The position numbers and the translations under genes were made by a program. A stretch of DNA of 64,000 nt from Corbicula japonica (lineage: Eukaryota; Mollusca; Bivalvia; Venerida; Cyrenidae): contig JAZAYU010000085.1 in NCBI GenBank assembly GCA_038501625.1, positions 2,305,693 through 2,369,692 on the forward strand, read 5' to 3'. This document shows positions 9,040 through 21,600 of the stretch, in pieces (position 1 is the first letter of the stretch; every line of letters starts with the position of its first letter). Under the pieces are notes generated by a model, which made no database searches, was not told where the DNA came from, and saw only the letters and a list, made by a program, of their open reading frames with translations.

Positions 9040-10640
9040 GTAATGTTTGACGATAGAACAAATCCATATTCTGCATATAACTGCAATTTACGGAGGTTCA
9101 GATCTGTACAGTCTTCTAAGCTGGTCAAACAATCTATACATGGCTGGAATCAGAATTTAAACCTCTCAAACATATATGTTTACATTTTAGATATGTCCCT
9201 CTTTTAATGAAATAAATATCAGAAATCGAGACCAGCCTAGGATTGGAGCCTTACGTCTTTCGCTTTAACCTGGATTGCTTTGTTGCGGTCTCTTCTGGTA
9301 TGTAGAATAATTTTCAGATCTATTTTGTTGCGAGTAAAATGGTATATAAAACATGAAAACTGTTCATCAACTTGCGGAGATTTAGGACGACGTACGTAAT
9401 GTTTACTTAAATACAAAGAATGCCATATTTTGCTATACTCCCAATTACGGAGGCTCGGATCTGTGCAGTCTCCAAAGCTGGCCAAACAATCCATACATGG
9501 TTGGAACCGGAATTTAAACCTTCGAAAATATGTTTGTTTACCTTTACGATATGTCCAAATTTTAAAGAAAAAAGATACCAGAAACCGAGACCAACCTCGG
9601 ATTAAAGCCCTCCTTCTTTCGCTTTAACATGGATTGCTTTGGTGCGATCTCTTCCGGCATGCAGAATAATTTTAAGATCTCGTTCTTGCGATTAAAATGG
9701 TATATAAAACATAAAAACTGTTCATAAAATGGTGAAGATTTAACGTTTAACAATAGAACAAATCCATATTCTGCACATATTCGCAATTACGGAGGCACGG
9801 ATCTGTACAGTCTTCTAAGACGGCCAAACAATCTATATATGGTTGGAACCAGAATATAAACCCTCACAAACATGTATGTTTACTGATACGTCACTCTTTC
9901 CATGAAATAAATATCAGAAACCGAGACCAGCCTCGGATTCGAGCCCTACTTCTTTCGCTTTAACCTGGTTTGAATTAGTGCGGTCTCTTCAGTCCTGTAG
10001 AATAATTTACGATTTCATTATTGCGAGTAAAATGGTATATAAAACATGACAACTGTTCATGAAATGGCGGAGATTTAGGACGACGTAATCTTTACCCAGA
10101 GAAAAAATGCTTCATTCTGCATATACTCGCAATTACGGAGGCTCGGATCTGGACAGTCTTCTAAACTAGCCAAAAAATCCATACATGGTTTGAACTGGAA
10201 TTTAAATCTTCGAAAATATGTATGTTTATCTTTACGATATGTCAATTTAAAAAAAAAAATATATCAGAAACCGAGACCAACCTCGGATTAAAACCCTCCT
10301 TCTTTCGCTTTAACCTGGATTCCTTTGTTGCGATCTCTTCCGGCATGCTGAATAATTTTAACATCTCGTTCTTGCGACTAAAATGGCATATAAAACATAA
10401 AAACTGTTCATTAAATGGTGGAGATTTAGGACGAAGTAACAATAGAACAAATCCATATTCTGCATATAATCGCAATTACGGAGGCTTTGGATCTGTAGAG
10501 TCTTCTTATCTGACCAAACAATTCATACATGGTAGAAACCAGAATTTCAACCCTCGCAAATATGTATGCCTACCATAGTGATATGTACCTATTTGAAATA
10601 AAAGAAAAATCTGAAATCGAGACCAGACTCGGTTTCGAGT
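9040..10640. repeat. ~345-bp satellite, five units of alternating type
   Basis: Units start near 9052, 9411, 9752, 10094 and 10441 (spacing 341-359 bp). Units 1, 3 and 5 share AACAAATCCATATTCTGC, whereas 2 and 4 share a CTTCGAAAATATGT segment and GATTAAA(G/A)CCCTCC. This gives an ABABA order with a ~690-bp dimer period. Every unit has GCAATT(T)ACGGAGG, a short hairpin CCGAGACCAACCTCGG or close to it, and GGATT(C)GAGCCC-like sequence resembling a tRNA B box. A tRNA-derived origin is possible but no A box or cloverleaf was found. Confidence 0.85.
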
Positions 10641-11305
10641 CCCACGTTTTTTATTTATTTACATCGCTTGTTAAAGGAACAGGTTCACGAGGGCCTAATA
10701 TTGGCATAAAAATATTAAAACATTTTAAGTTTTGTTACATATTTTAATGCCTATGAATACATAAATTGTTGTACTTTCGATATCTTATAGTTTTATGTCA
10801 AACACTGTTAACGCAGTTGGATAACGGGTCTTCAAAATTGCTTAAAATGAGAAAAATATGTATAAATTAATATTTTAGATTTTAGAGGATTTTAATATGG
10901 GCACACTTCTCGACCAAAACCAAATTTTGAACATGAATTCAGCATGTGTTACTACAAATAACATTCATTAAATTATTTTGGTCGAGGCCTGTGCCCAATA
11001 TGAAAATCACCAAAATATGTTAAAAATTTAACAGAAATATGCATATTTTCAACATTTTCATATTTTCAAACACATTTGAAACACTTAATTTTTCATTTTG
11101 GTTACGAAGTTTGTCTTCCTTTCCAATCTGTCCAAGGAAACAACCATTATAGATTATAAAAAAGCTAACTTCTTTGCGATGTAAATGCCATTAGAAATTT
11201 TTTGATATTTTAGGCCACTTTTGTGCCTTCGTGAATCTACCCCTTTCCTCAGGCCTGCAGGACAATATTAAGATCTCGTTATTGCGAGTGGAACAGTAAA
11301 ACATG
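10641..11305. other. AT-rich interval with an imperfect inverted repeat
   Basis: No coding sequence. The segments GATTTTAATATGGGCACAC (from 10888) and GTGCCCAATATGAAAATC (ending 11008) face each other, together with TTCTCGACCAAAA / TTTTGGTCGAGG. The similarity seems to extend outward to about 10846 and 11050, so this may be a decayed fold-back element. Confidence 0.6.
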
Positions 11306-11745
11306 GCACAGATTCGATTTTATTAGGGTATTCGGTGTCAGTGTAGAACGAATACCCAAATCACAGCTGGCATTGGATTCGATCTCACTAGGGTATTCGC
11401 TGTCAGTGTAGAACGAATACCCAACTCACTGCTGGCAGTGGATTCGATCTCATTAGGGTATTCGCTGTTTGTTTGCAGCGAATACCCAACTCATTGCTGG
11501 CTGTGGATTCGATCTCAATAGGGTATTCCCTATTTGTTTAAAGCGAATATCTAACTCACCGCTGGCAGTGGGTTCGATCTCATTAGGGTATTCGCTGTCA
11601 GTGTAGAACGAATACCCAAGTCACTAATGGCAGTGATATCATTTTGGTATTCCCCCTTTGTGTAAATTGAATAACAAACTCACTGCTGACTGTGGATTCG
11701 GTCAAATTACGGTATTGGCTGTGAGTTTTGAGCTAATACCCTACC
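11306..11745. repeat. 65-bp hairpin satellite, first block
   Basis: About six to seven diverged copies of a 65-bp unit: GTGGATTCGATCTCATTA, then GGGTATTCG, a ~14-nt loop, CGAATACCC, then AACTCACTGCTGGCA. The GGGTATTCG/CGAATACCC arms are perfect reverse complements in most units. The last units are degenerate. The array is interrupted after this by an interspersed repeat. Confidence 0.92.
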
Positions 11746-11810
11746 CACTGAAGAAACACACAGCAATGCTGCTCATTGCGTTTTTTTCAATAAAAATACT
11801 AAACATGGGT

Positions 11811-12135
11811 ATTTCCGGATCACCCCAACATAGTCTATTCCTGATCACTTCCGGTTATATCCTGGAAATAACTTCCAGAGTCCAAAATAATAAGTCTGAA
11901 TAATTTCCGGTCACTAAAAGTTAACCAAGAATTTTCAAAATAAAATTCTGCCTTCTTAAGCAACTGCAAGATATTTATTAAAAATGGTTAAAAAAACAGT
12001 CACTTCCATTCGGAGTAAAGGTACAAATAAGTTACTAAAAATAAGAGTAGGTAAATAAAGAAATGACATGAAAATACACTATATCATAAAAAATGGCAGA
12101 TCCGGATCACCTTATCATGGTTTATTCCGGACCAC
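11811..12135. repeat. Interspersed repeat 'X', interrupting the 65-bp satellite
   Basis: Begins TTTCCGGATCACCCCAACAT and contains the TATATCCTGG and AACCAAGAATTTTC words of the 4.3-kb copy, then an ATTCGGAGTAAAGG block, and restarts with TCCGGATCACC near 12110. The order suggests a unit of about 300-400 bp that can itself be tandem. Confidence 0.8.
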
Positions 12136-13715
12136 TTCCATAGGGTATTCGGTGTTTGTGTAAAGCGAATAACCAACTCACAGCTGGCTGTGGATTCGAT
12201 CTCATTAGGGTATTCGCTGTCAGTGTAGAACAAATACCCAACTCACAGCTGGCTGTGGATTCGATCTCATTAGGGTATTCGCTGTGTGTGTAAAGCGCAT
12301 ACCTAACTCACTGCTGCCAGTGGATTCGATCTCATTAGGGTATCCGCTGTCAGTGTAGAAAGAATACCCAACTAAAAGCTGGCTGTGGATTCGATCTCAT
12401 TAGGGTATTCGCTGTTTGTGCAAAGCGAATACCCAACTCACAGCTGGCAGTGGATCCGAACTCATTAGGGTATTCGCTGTTTGTGTAAAGCGAATACCCA
12501 ACGCACTGCTGGCAGTGGATTCGATCTCATTAGGGTATTCGCTGTCAGTGTAGAACGAATACCCAACTCACAGATGGCTGTTGATTCGATCACATTAGGG
12601 TATTCGCTGTCAGTGCAGAACGAATACCCAACTCACAGATGGCTGTGGATTCGATTTCATTAGGGTATTCGCTGTTTGTGTAAAGCGAATACCCAACTCA
12701 CTGCTGGCTGTGGATTCGATCTCATTAAGATATTCGCTGTGTGTGTAAAGCGAATACCCAACTCACTGCTGGCAATGGATTCGATCTCATTATGGTATTC
12801 GCTGTCATTGTAGAACGAATACCCAACTCACTGCTGCCAGTGAATTCGATCTCATTAGGGTATTCGCTGTCAGTGTAGAACGAATACCCAACTCACAGAT
12901 GGCTGTGGATTCGATCTCATTAGGGTATTCGCTGTTTGTGCAAAGCGAATACACAACTCACAGCTGGCAGTGGATCCGATCTCATTAGGGTATTCGCTGT
13001 TTGTTTAAAGCGTATACCCAACTCACTGATGGCTGTGGATTCGATCTCATTAGGATATTCGCTGTGTGTGTAAAGCGAATACCCAACTCACTGCTGGCAG
13101 TTTATTCGATCTCATTAGGGTATTCGCTGTCATTATAGAACGAATACTTAACTCACTGATGGCTGTGGATTCGATCTCATTAGGGTATTCGCTGTCAGTG
13201 TACTGTAGAACGAATACCCAACTCACAGGTGGCTGTGTATTCGATCTCATTAGGGTATTCGCTGTCACTGTAGAACGAATACCCAACTCACTGATGGCTG
13301 TGGATTCGATCTCATTAGGGTATTCGCTGTCAGTGTACTGTAGAACGAATACCCAACTCACAGATGGCTGTGTATTCGATCTCATGAGGGTATTCGCTGT
13401 CAGTGTAGAACGAATACCCAACTCACAGCTGGCTGTGGATTCGATCTCATTAGGGTATTCGCTGTTTGTGCAAAGCGAATACCCAACTCACTGCTGGCAG
13501 TGGATTTGATCTCATTTGGGTATTCGCTGCCAGTGTAGAACGAATTCCCAACTCACAGCTGGCTGTGGATTCGATCTCATTAGGGTATTCGCTGTCAGTG
13601 TAGAACGAATACCCAACTCACAGATGGCTGTGGATTCGATCTCATTAGGGCATTCGCTGTCAGTGTAGAACGAATACCCAACTCACAGATGGCTGTGGAT
13701 TTGATTTCAGCTGGA
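12136..13715. repeat. 65-bp hairpin satellite, main block
   Basis: About 24 copies of the 65-bp unit described for the first block, more homogeneous. Two loop variants predominate: CTGTCAGTGTAGAA and CTGTTTGTGTAAAG. Both keep the CGAATACCC partner of GGGTATTCG. Two units (near 13197 and 13337) have a 5-bp loop insertion and are part of a duplicated stretch ~136 bp apart. Frames of up to 147 codons on both strands are artefacts. Confidence 0.94.
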
Positions 13716-14080
13716 TATTGAATATCCAATTCCCTACTCATTACTCATTGCCAACTTCACACACCTAGTTTTATCTCCATCATTCTATTTTTTCTTATAA
13801 CATTAAAAACTCAGTGTTCAAAAGTTTTAAGTTAAAACAAGCAGCTTTTAAACATGAATAACAACTGGTAGCCTTTACGACTTTACTATTATACAGTCAT
13901 CTAAGTTTTGTTTACAATTTCATAAGTCATGTCTCAAACCCCAATCTCTTCTTTTTTCAGAACTAAATTGTAGCACTGACAGGGTCCAAAATTGAAATGG
14001 AGTCAATTTATTTAATGTATTGTCCTTTAGTAAAAGTTTCTTGTTCTCATATTTTTCAGAGTTCCGTCCAGTTGTACAGA

Positions 14081-14420
14081 AGGGCTATGATGATGGAATG
14101 TGTGACCGGCAAACTGTTTGATAGAGAGGGTTCTTGCAGTTGACACTAACCATGTCGTAAAATATCTATTTTTCTGATATTTAAACTTAAGTTCATGTTA
14201 CAAGGCAATGATGATGGAATGTGTGACGTGTAAACGGTTTTAATAGAGAGGCTTTTGAAGTTGACACTATACACATCGTCAAATATGTTATTTGTCTGAT
14301 ACTAAAACTACGCCTATATACATGTATAAGTAACGTGGCAATTATGATAGAATGTATGACCAGGAAACGGTTTGATAGAGAGGGTTTTTGAAATTGACAC
14401 AGATACATCTCGTCAAATCT
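14081..14420. repeat. Three ~130-bp direct repeats
   Basis: Copies from about 14081, 14206 and 14338 share GATGATGGAATGTGTGAC or close to it, AA(A)CGGTTTGATAGAGAGG and GTTGACACT followed by a CGTCAAAT-like end. Moderate divergence. The small minus-strand frame here is not a gene. Confidence 0.85.
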
Positions 14421-15393
14421 TTATGCTCACATACTTGTTACATGCTACTCAATTTTGTTAGAAGTGCCTATGCGATTTGCATTACAACGTGTTTAATAAT
14501 TCCAGTGTTTTTATTTCTCATTTGTCGGCGATGACCAGTTTGAGGAGAACATTGTGATTTTTTTACATTTCTATTAATATTTACCAACGTATGTGTCAAT
14601 ATGCACAGTCGAAAGCCCTTCGATGAATATTCTACGGAGCTCTTTCTAACGTATAGAGTTTCAAAAATGTTTATGTTGTTCTTTTAAGTTGACAGCAAAA
14701 CGCATCACATAATTTTTAAATACTCTCTAATATCTGGTAATAACCGCATATTAAATATACACAAACATTGGCACTTCCACACAACACTCAGCAGCGAAAG
14801 AATGAAAGCTAGTTAAAATCTTTAAAAACAGAAACAAAAGCTTTACGCAAAGAAGGTGCCCAACTACCTTTTCGCTTCTTTATTAACCCAAACACATGCT
14901 TCTGTACGTTATACATCAGTCTTGTTCCATGTAGTCTTTTGTTATACTTTTAGTATTTAGTTATAGCACAGAGAACGTGTCATGCGGATTTTCATTGGAC
15001 TACATGTTTACTTGTCTCATGTACGAATTTTAACTTGACAACACAACGAAATAGATTGGCACCAGCGTAATTAAGTAATTAAGTCATGGTATTAATATGC
15101 AATTTTGTTAACCGCTTAAATTGATTCAAATTTTACAGTACAAAAGACATTCTTGCATCTTAAAATACTGGAACTGTGATTGGGAGCCAATCACATAAGC
15201 TTTCGACTGCGAAGCGTTTCAGTTTGAAACCTTTGAATATTTATTGTTTTCTCACTATAAACATCAAGAAGGTGCAAATTATAAAATAGCATAAAGCGTT
15301 ACACTTATGACGCCGTCAGTTTTCATCCAATCACAATGATTAATCTTGGAAAACCAATTTGTGTTTATATTGATTATCCGTATGGTTCGTTTA

Positions 15394-15601
15394 CTGTGAA
15401 ATCATTTTATTTCGCGAGGGTTTAATATTCGCGTTTTTCGCGCTACGACAAGAGCGCGAAATTTAACCCCAGCGAAAATAAACCAATTAACAGTGTTTCT
15501 TTATAGTAAAATACTGTTGCGCAAATTTATGCCCCTGCGAATTTTGTTATTTAAGTGTTTTGCGCGAAAATTCGTCCCCGCGAAATTAAATGAAGGTACA
15601 G
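15394..15601. mobile_element. 208-bp TA-flanked MITE, TTCGCG-rich
   Basis: Inverted ends start CTGTGAAATC and CTGTACCTTC, each followed by ATTT(A)ATTTCGCG, with TA directly outside both ends. The interior has repeated TTCGCG/CGCGAA words. Likely a non-autonomous Tc1/mariner-type element. Confidence 0.72.
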
Positions 15602-16131
15602 TACTCTTACCAACTAAAAAGGAAATCAGACGTTTTGGCTTTCATTTTTAATGGCGTCATCAACTTTCATGATTTTCATTTACATGTACTTTACAAGGTC
15701 TGTCCTTGTACTTTGTTCGATAATTCTAGCTAAAACAGTTTTCAAGACAAGTAATTTATTCATTAAGGGTTTTAAAGTTATTATTACAGAGGATTCAAAG
15801 GAGTAGGCAAGTGCGCACAAATTTTGATGCTTGGAAGATGTGACGACACTGGCGGCCATATTGGATTACCTTATATAATTCAATATTTACTTCAATATTG
15901 AGTGTCTATTCTTCACTACTATTTATTCCACTTAAAATGCTATGCTCATGAAAGTTTAAACATGGCGGTTTGAAGCCAAATTTGAAAAAAATTACTAGAA
16001 AACAACTAAATAATAAAGATTTTTCAACAAACTACATGTACATAATTCATGTTTATGCTAATTTACTTGAATTTAAAATAAAAAAGTCAGCTAGTTCAGT
16101 ATCTATATTGTATATTTAGTTTCGATTCACG

Positions 16132-16260
16132 TCGAACGTGGTCTGTTTCGGATCACGTCCGACTGTCGCCTGAATTTTACTTTCCGAGTCCAAAAAAGTG
16201 ATGCATAATCATTTCCGGTCATACAAGTTGACACAGAACTTTCAGCTTAAAACAGACATC
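16132..16260. repeat. Interspersed repeat 'X', diverged copy
   Basis: Contains TTCGGATCACGTCCGACTGTCGCCTGAA, aligning with CACTTCCGGCTATCGCCTGAA-type sequence of the other copies, then CCGAGTCCAAAA and ATTTCCGGTCA. Confidence 0.7.
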
Positions 16261-16446
16261 TTCTATCAAAACGGTACCGTGCATCTTCATATGCGCTAAA
16301 GACACTACACATGTACTGTAAAGGTGTGAGTTTTGCCTACAAGACACATAGAGGAAGCGCAAAAGGAGATAAAAATTGTAAGAAAAGATCGACGATTGAA
16401 CTATACGCTGACTCCAGTAGGGAATAAGAAGATAAGACTCACAGCT

Positions 16447-16993
16447 AGTTACACAGAGTCATCGGTGAGTGATCGGTGAGTTTTTCGGACACATTGTGGT
16501 GTGAACCGATGACAAGGGATTTAACAACGATATCACCTATGGGTCACCTGTTTTCCACCTATCAAGTGCTATTGGGGAAAGATGAGTTTCGTCGGTGAAA
16601 AATTACCGATTGGGATTTTTGAACATGTTTAAAATTCTCGATCGGTGAATTTGTTTTACAAATGACCGATCGACCTCATGTTTACAACTGATCATCACCG
16701 ATTGACAACCTGTCTACAACCGATATCACCGATCGACAACCTGTCTACAACCGATATCTCTGATGGGCCACCGATAAGCAACCGATCAACTAATACTTAC
16801 CACAGATAGGAGAAAATATGAGAATTTCAGTGTACCAGCAACCCTTAAAATATTTTTTAACCCATTAAATACTCGTCAATCACCGATGGCTGGTTACACA
16901 GAAAACCAGAAATAAAATATCGTATGACAACCGATCAAATCTGCAAAAGACCTAAATAAAATAACCGATTGGGCACCGACCGTCTGTGTAACT
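16447..16993. mobile_element. MITE-like element with AGTTACACAGA termini
   Basis: The left end AGTTACACAGAGTCATCGGTG and right end CACCGACCGTCTGTGTAACT are imperfect inverted repeats. The ~550-bp interior is filled with ATCGGTGA / TCACCGATC and CAACCGAT words on both strands, many of them pairing with one another. No coding frame. The superfamily cannot be assigned because the target duplication is unclear. Confidence 0.7.
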
Positions 16994-17077
16994 GGGGCCT
17001 CAGAGAAAGCCATTTCTCAAAGCGAGGGTTTTATTAGAGAGCATTACCTCAAATATTTACTTGTTTGTTATTTTTAG

Positions 17078-17524
17078 AACATCTTACTGGTGAAACTGAT
17101 CTTACTGCGCCAGTAAGATGATCTTACTGCTGTCACTGATGTCACTGTGGCAGTGAGATTAATTTTGTGTTATTTTGTTTTATCTGAGAACATCTTACTG
17201 CTGTAACTGATCTTACTGCGCCAGTAAGATGATCTTACTGCTGTCACTGATGTCACTGTGGCAGTGAGATTAATTTTGTGTTGTTTTGTTTTATCTGAGA
17301 ACATCTTACTGCTGTCACTGATCTTACTGCGGCAGTACGATGATCTTACTGCTGTCACTGCTGTAACTGCGGCAGTAAGATGATTTTTGTGGTTTTAGAA
17401 TCTCTTACTTCTGTAACTGCGGCAATAAGATGATCTTACTGCTGTAACTGCGGCAGTAAGGTGACTTTACTGCTGTCACTGCTGTAACTGCGGCAGTAAG
17501 ATGATTTCGGTGTTGTTTTTTATA
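17078..17524. repeat. 40-bp palindromic satellite, first block
   Basis: Diverged edge of the large array: units with GATCTTACTGC, GCCAGTAAGATGATCTTACTG and GTGGCAGTGAGATTAATTTTG, plus linkers TTTGTTTTATCTGAGAA. Higher divergence than the core is usual for a satellite edge. Confidence 0.9.
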
Positions 17525-17998
17525 ATCTAAGAGTTTGCACGGTAAAATTGATGCTATTTTAGCAACTGTACCGTGATTCTCAAAATAGTTAAAAACTGTC
17601 ACTTTTATTCGGAATAAAGGAAAAAAAGTTACTTAAGAATGCGCGTGCGTAAATATAGATCTGCCTTTCATTCATTAAAAAGTAAAAACATAGGAAGTTC
17701 AGGATCACCCCAACATGGGATATTCCGGATCATTTCCGGCTATCGCCTGAACATGACTTCCCGAGTCCAAAAATTTTATCCCGGAAAATTTCTGGTCACT
17801 TAAAGTTAACCAAGAATTTTTGAAATAAAAATGGTTCCATATTCCTTTAAAATGGTAAAAAAAAACAGTAAACAGCATTCGGAATAAAATTACGATTCAG
17901 TTACTATACAATTAATTGTAAGTAAATGTAGAAATCAAGTTTAATTCAACAAGACATAAAATTCTGACAGTTCCGGATCATTCATTAAAGTTAATTGC
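17525..17998. repeat. Interspersed repeat 'X' within the satellite, copy 1
   Basis: Contains GCGCGTGCGTAAATAT (17641), GGATCACCCCAACATGGG, TTCCGGCTATCGCCTGAACA, CCAAGAATTTTTGAAATAAA and AGTTCCGGATCATTCATTAAAG. It separates two satellite blocks and is repeated 640 bp further on. Confidence 0.85.
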
Positions 17999-18001
17999 AA
18001 A

Positions 18002-18258
18002 AAGATGATCTTACTGCTGTCACTGCTGTTACTGTGGCAGTAAGATGATCTTACTGCTATAACTGGTGCGACTTCGGCAGTAAAAACTATCTTACAGCTG
18101 CCACTGCTGTAACTGCGGCTGTAAGAAGATTTTGGTGTAGTTTATATGATCTAAAAACATTGTACTGATCTTACTGCTTAACTGCCGTTTCTGCCGCAGT
18201 AAAAACGATCTTACTGCTGTCATTGCTGTAACTGCCAGTTAAAACGATCATACTGATG
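18002..18258. repeat. 40-bp palindromic satellite, second block
   Basis: About five diverged units (for example GCCGCAGTAAAAACGATCTT) between the two X copies. Confidence 0.88.
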
Positions 18259-18259
18259 T

Positions 18260-18672
18260 CAGAAAGTAGTTACTAAAGAATGCGCGTGCGTAAATATGAA
18301 AAACTGCGTTTCATTCATTAAAAATTAAAAAAATAGGTAGTTCCGGATCACCCCAACATGGGGTATTCCGGATCACTTCCGGCTATCGTCTGAACATTAC
18401 TTCCCGAGTTCAAAACATTTAGTCCGAAAACTTTCTGGTCACTAAAAGTTAACCAAGAATTTTTAAAATAAAAATGGTTCTACTTTCACAATTGTACCAT
18501 ATTCGGTCAAATGGTCACAAAGACAGTATAAAATATAAAAGTATAACAGCATTCAGAATAAAATAACGATTCAGTTACTATACAATTAATTGCAAGTAAA
18601 TGTAGAAAAAAAATTAAATTAAACAAGACATAATATTCTGGTAGTTCCGGATCACTCATAAAAGTCAATTGC
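18260..18672. repeat. Interspersed repeat 'X' within the satellite, copy 2
   Basis: The same sequence as 17620-17998 at an offset of 640 bp (GCGCGTGCGTAAATAT at 18281). It was apparently amplified together with its flanking satellite. Confidence 0.87.
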
Positions 18673-18675
18673 AAA

Positions 18676-21600
18676 AAAGATGATCTTACTGCTGTCACTG
18701 CTGTCACTGTGGCAGTAAGATGGTTTTTGTGTTGTTTTGTAATATCTAAGAACAACTTACTGCTGTAACTGATCTTACTGCGGCAGTAAGATGATCTTAC
18801 TGCTGTAACTGATCTTACTGCGGCAGTAAGATCATCTTACTGATGTCACTGCTGTAACTGCGGCAGTAAGATAATTTTTATATTGTTTTGTTAAATCTAA
18901 GAACATCTTACTGCTCTTACTGCGGCAGTAAGATGATCTTACTGCTGTTACTGATCTTACTGCGGCAGTAAGATATTTTGTGGTTTTTAAACATCTCACT
19001 GCTGTAACTGATCTTACTGCGGCAGTAAGATCATCTTACTGCTGTCACTGCTGTTACTGCGGCAGTAAGATAATTTTTATATTGTTTCGTTAAATCTAAG
19101 AACATCTTACTGCTCTTACTGATCTTACTGCGGCAGTAAGATGATCTTACTGCTGTTACTGATCTGTACTGCGGCAGTAAGATAATTTTTATATTGTTTT
19201 GTTAAATCTAAGAACATCTCACTGCTGTAACTGATCTCACTGCGGCAGTAAGATCATCTTACTGTTGTAACTGATCTTACTGCGGCAGTAAGCTGCTGTC
19301 ACTGCGGCAGTAAGATAATTTTTATATTGTTTTGTTAAATCTAAGAACATCTTACTGCTCTTACTGATCTCACTGCGGCAGTAAGATGATCTTACTGCTG
19401 TAACTGATCTTACTGCGGCAGTAAGATGATCTTACTGCTGTCACTGCTGTAACTGCGGCAGTAAGATAATTTTTATATTGTTTTGTTAAATCTAAGAACA
19501 TCTTACTGCTCTTACTGATCTTACTGCGGCAGTAAGATGATCTTACTGCTGTTACTGATCCTACTGCGGCAGTAAGATGATTTTTTGTGGTTTTTGAACA
19601 TCTCACTGCTGTAACTGATCTTACTGCGGCAGTAAGATCATCTTACTGCTGTCACTGCTGTTACTGCGGCAGTAAGATAATTTTTATATTGTTTTGTTAA
19701 ATCTAAGAACATCTTACTGCTCTTACTGATCTTACTGCGGCAGTAAGATGATCTTACTGCTGTCACTGCTGTAACTGCGGCAGTAAGATAATTTTTATAT
19801 TGTTTTGTTAAATCTAAGAACATCTTACTGCTGTAACTGATCTCACTGCGGCAGTAAGATCATCTTACTGTTGTAACTGATCTTACTGCGGCAGTAAGAT
19901 CATCTTACTGCTGTCACTGCTGTTACTGCGGCAGTAAGATAATTTTTATATTGTTTTGTTAAATCTAAGAACATCTTACTGCTCTTACTGATATTTCTGC
20001 GGCAGTAAGATGATCTTACTGCTGTTACTGATCTTACTGCGGCAGTAAGATGATTTTTTGTGGTTTTTGAACATCTCACTGCTGTAACTGATCTTACTGC
20101 GGCAGTGAGATCATCTTACTGCTGTCACTGCTGTCACTGCGGCAGTAAGATAATTTTTATATTGTTTTGTTAAATCTAAGAACATCTTACTGCTCTTACT
20201 GATCTTACTGCGGCAGTAAGATGATCTTACTGCTGTCACTGCTGTAACTGGGGCAGTAAGATAATTTTTATATTGTTTTGTTAAATCTAAGAACATCTTA
20301 CTGCTGTAACTGATCTCACTGCGGCAGTAAGATCATCTTACTGTTGTAACTGATCTTACTGCGGCAGTAAGATCATCTTACTGCTGTCACTGCTGTCACT
20401 GCGGCAGTAAGATAATTTTTATATTGTTTTGTTAAATCTAAGAACATCTTACTGCTCTTACTGATCTTACTGCGGCAGTAAGATGATCTTACTGCTGTTA
20501 CTGATCCTACTGCGGCAGTAAGATGATTTTTTGTGGTTTTTGAACATCTCACTGCTGTAACTGATCTTACTGCGGCAGTAAGATCATCTTACTGCTGTCA
20601 CTGCTGTTACTGCGGCAGTAAGATAATTTTTATATTGTTTTGTTAAATCTAAGAACATCTTACTGCTCTTACTGATCTTACTGCGGCAGTAAGATGATCT
20701 TACTGCTGTCACTGCTGTAACTGCGGCAGTAAGATAATTTTTATATTGTTTTGTTAAATCTAAGAACATCTTACTGCTGTAACTGATCTCACTGCGGCAG
20801 TAAGATCATCTTACTGTTGTAACTGATCTTACTGCGGCAGTAAGATCATCTTACTGCTGTCACTGCTGTCACTGCGGCAGTAAGATAATTTTTATATTGT
20901 TTTGTTAAATCTAAGAACATCTTACTGCTCTTACTGCGGCAGTAAGATGATCTTACTGCTGTTACTGATCTTACTGCGGCAGTAAGATATTTTGTGGTTT
21001 TTAAACATCTCACTGCTGTAACTGATCTTACTGCGGCAGTAAGATCATCTTACTGCTGTCACTGCTGTTACTGCGGCAGTAAGATAATTTTTATATTGTT
21101 TTGTTAAATCTAAGAACATCTTACTGCTCTTACTGATCTTACTGCGGCAGTAAGATGATCTTACTGCTGTCACTGCTGTAACTGGGGCAGTAAGATAATT
21201 TTTATATTGTTTTGTTAAATCTAAGAACATCCTACTGCTGTAACTGATCTCACTGCGGCAGTAAGATCATCTTACTGTTGTAACTGATCTTACTGCGGCA
21301 GTAAGATCATCTTACTGCTGTCACTGCGGCAGTAAGATAATTTTTATATTGTTTTGTTAAATCTAAGAACATCTTACTGCTCTTACTGATCTCACTGCGG
21401 CAGTAAGATGATCTTACTGCTGTAACTGATCTTACTGCGGCAGTAAGATGATCTTACTGCTGTCACTGCTGTTACTGCGGCAGTAAGATAATTTTTATAT
21501 TGTTTTGTTAAATCTAAGAACATCTTACTGCTCTTACTGATCTTACTGCGGCAGTAAGATGATCTTACTGCTGTTACTGATCTTACTGCGGCAGTAAGAT

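Larger units (their letters stand above)
13716..16131. other. Gene-free interval
   Basis: No supported exon. It contains a short direct repeat (14081-14420) and a MITE (15394-15601), listed separately. Confidence 0.6.

Noticed and set aside
9230..9260. Possible tRNA gene from B-box-like words in the 345-bp satellite
   Set aside because: No A box, acceptor stem or anticodon arm could be assembled in any unit.
13050..13509. Overlapping 123- and 147-codon frames on opposite strands
   Set aside because: Both lie in the 65-bp hairpin satellite and differ between neighbouring units.
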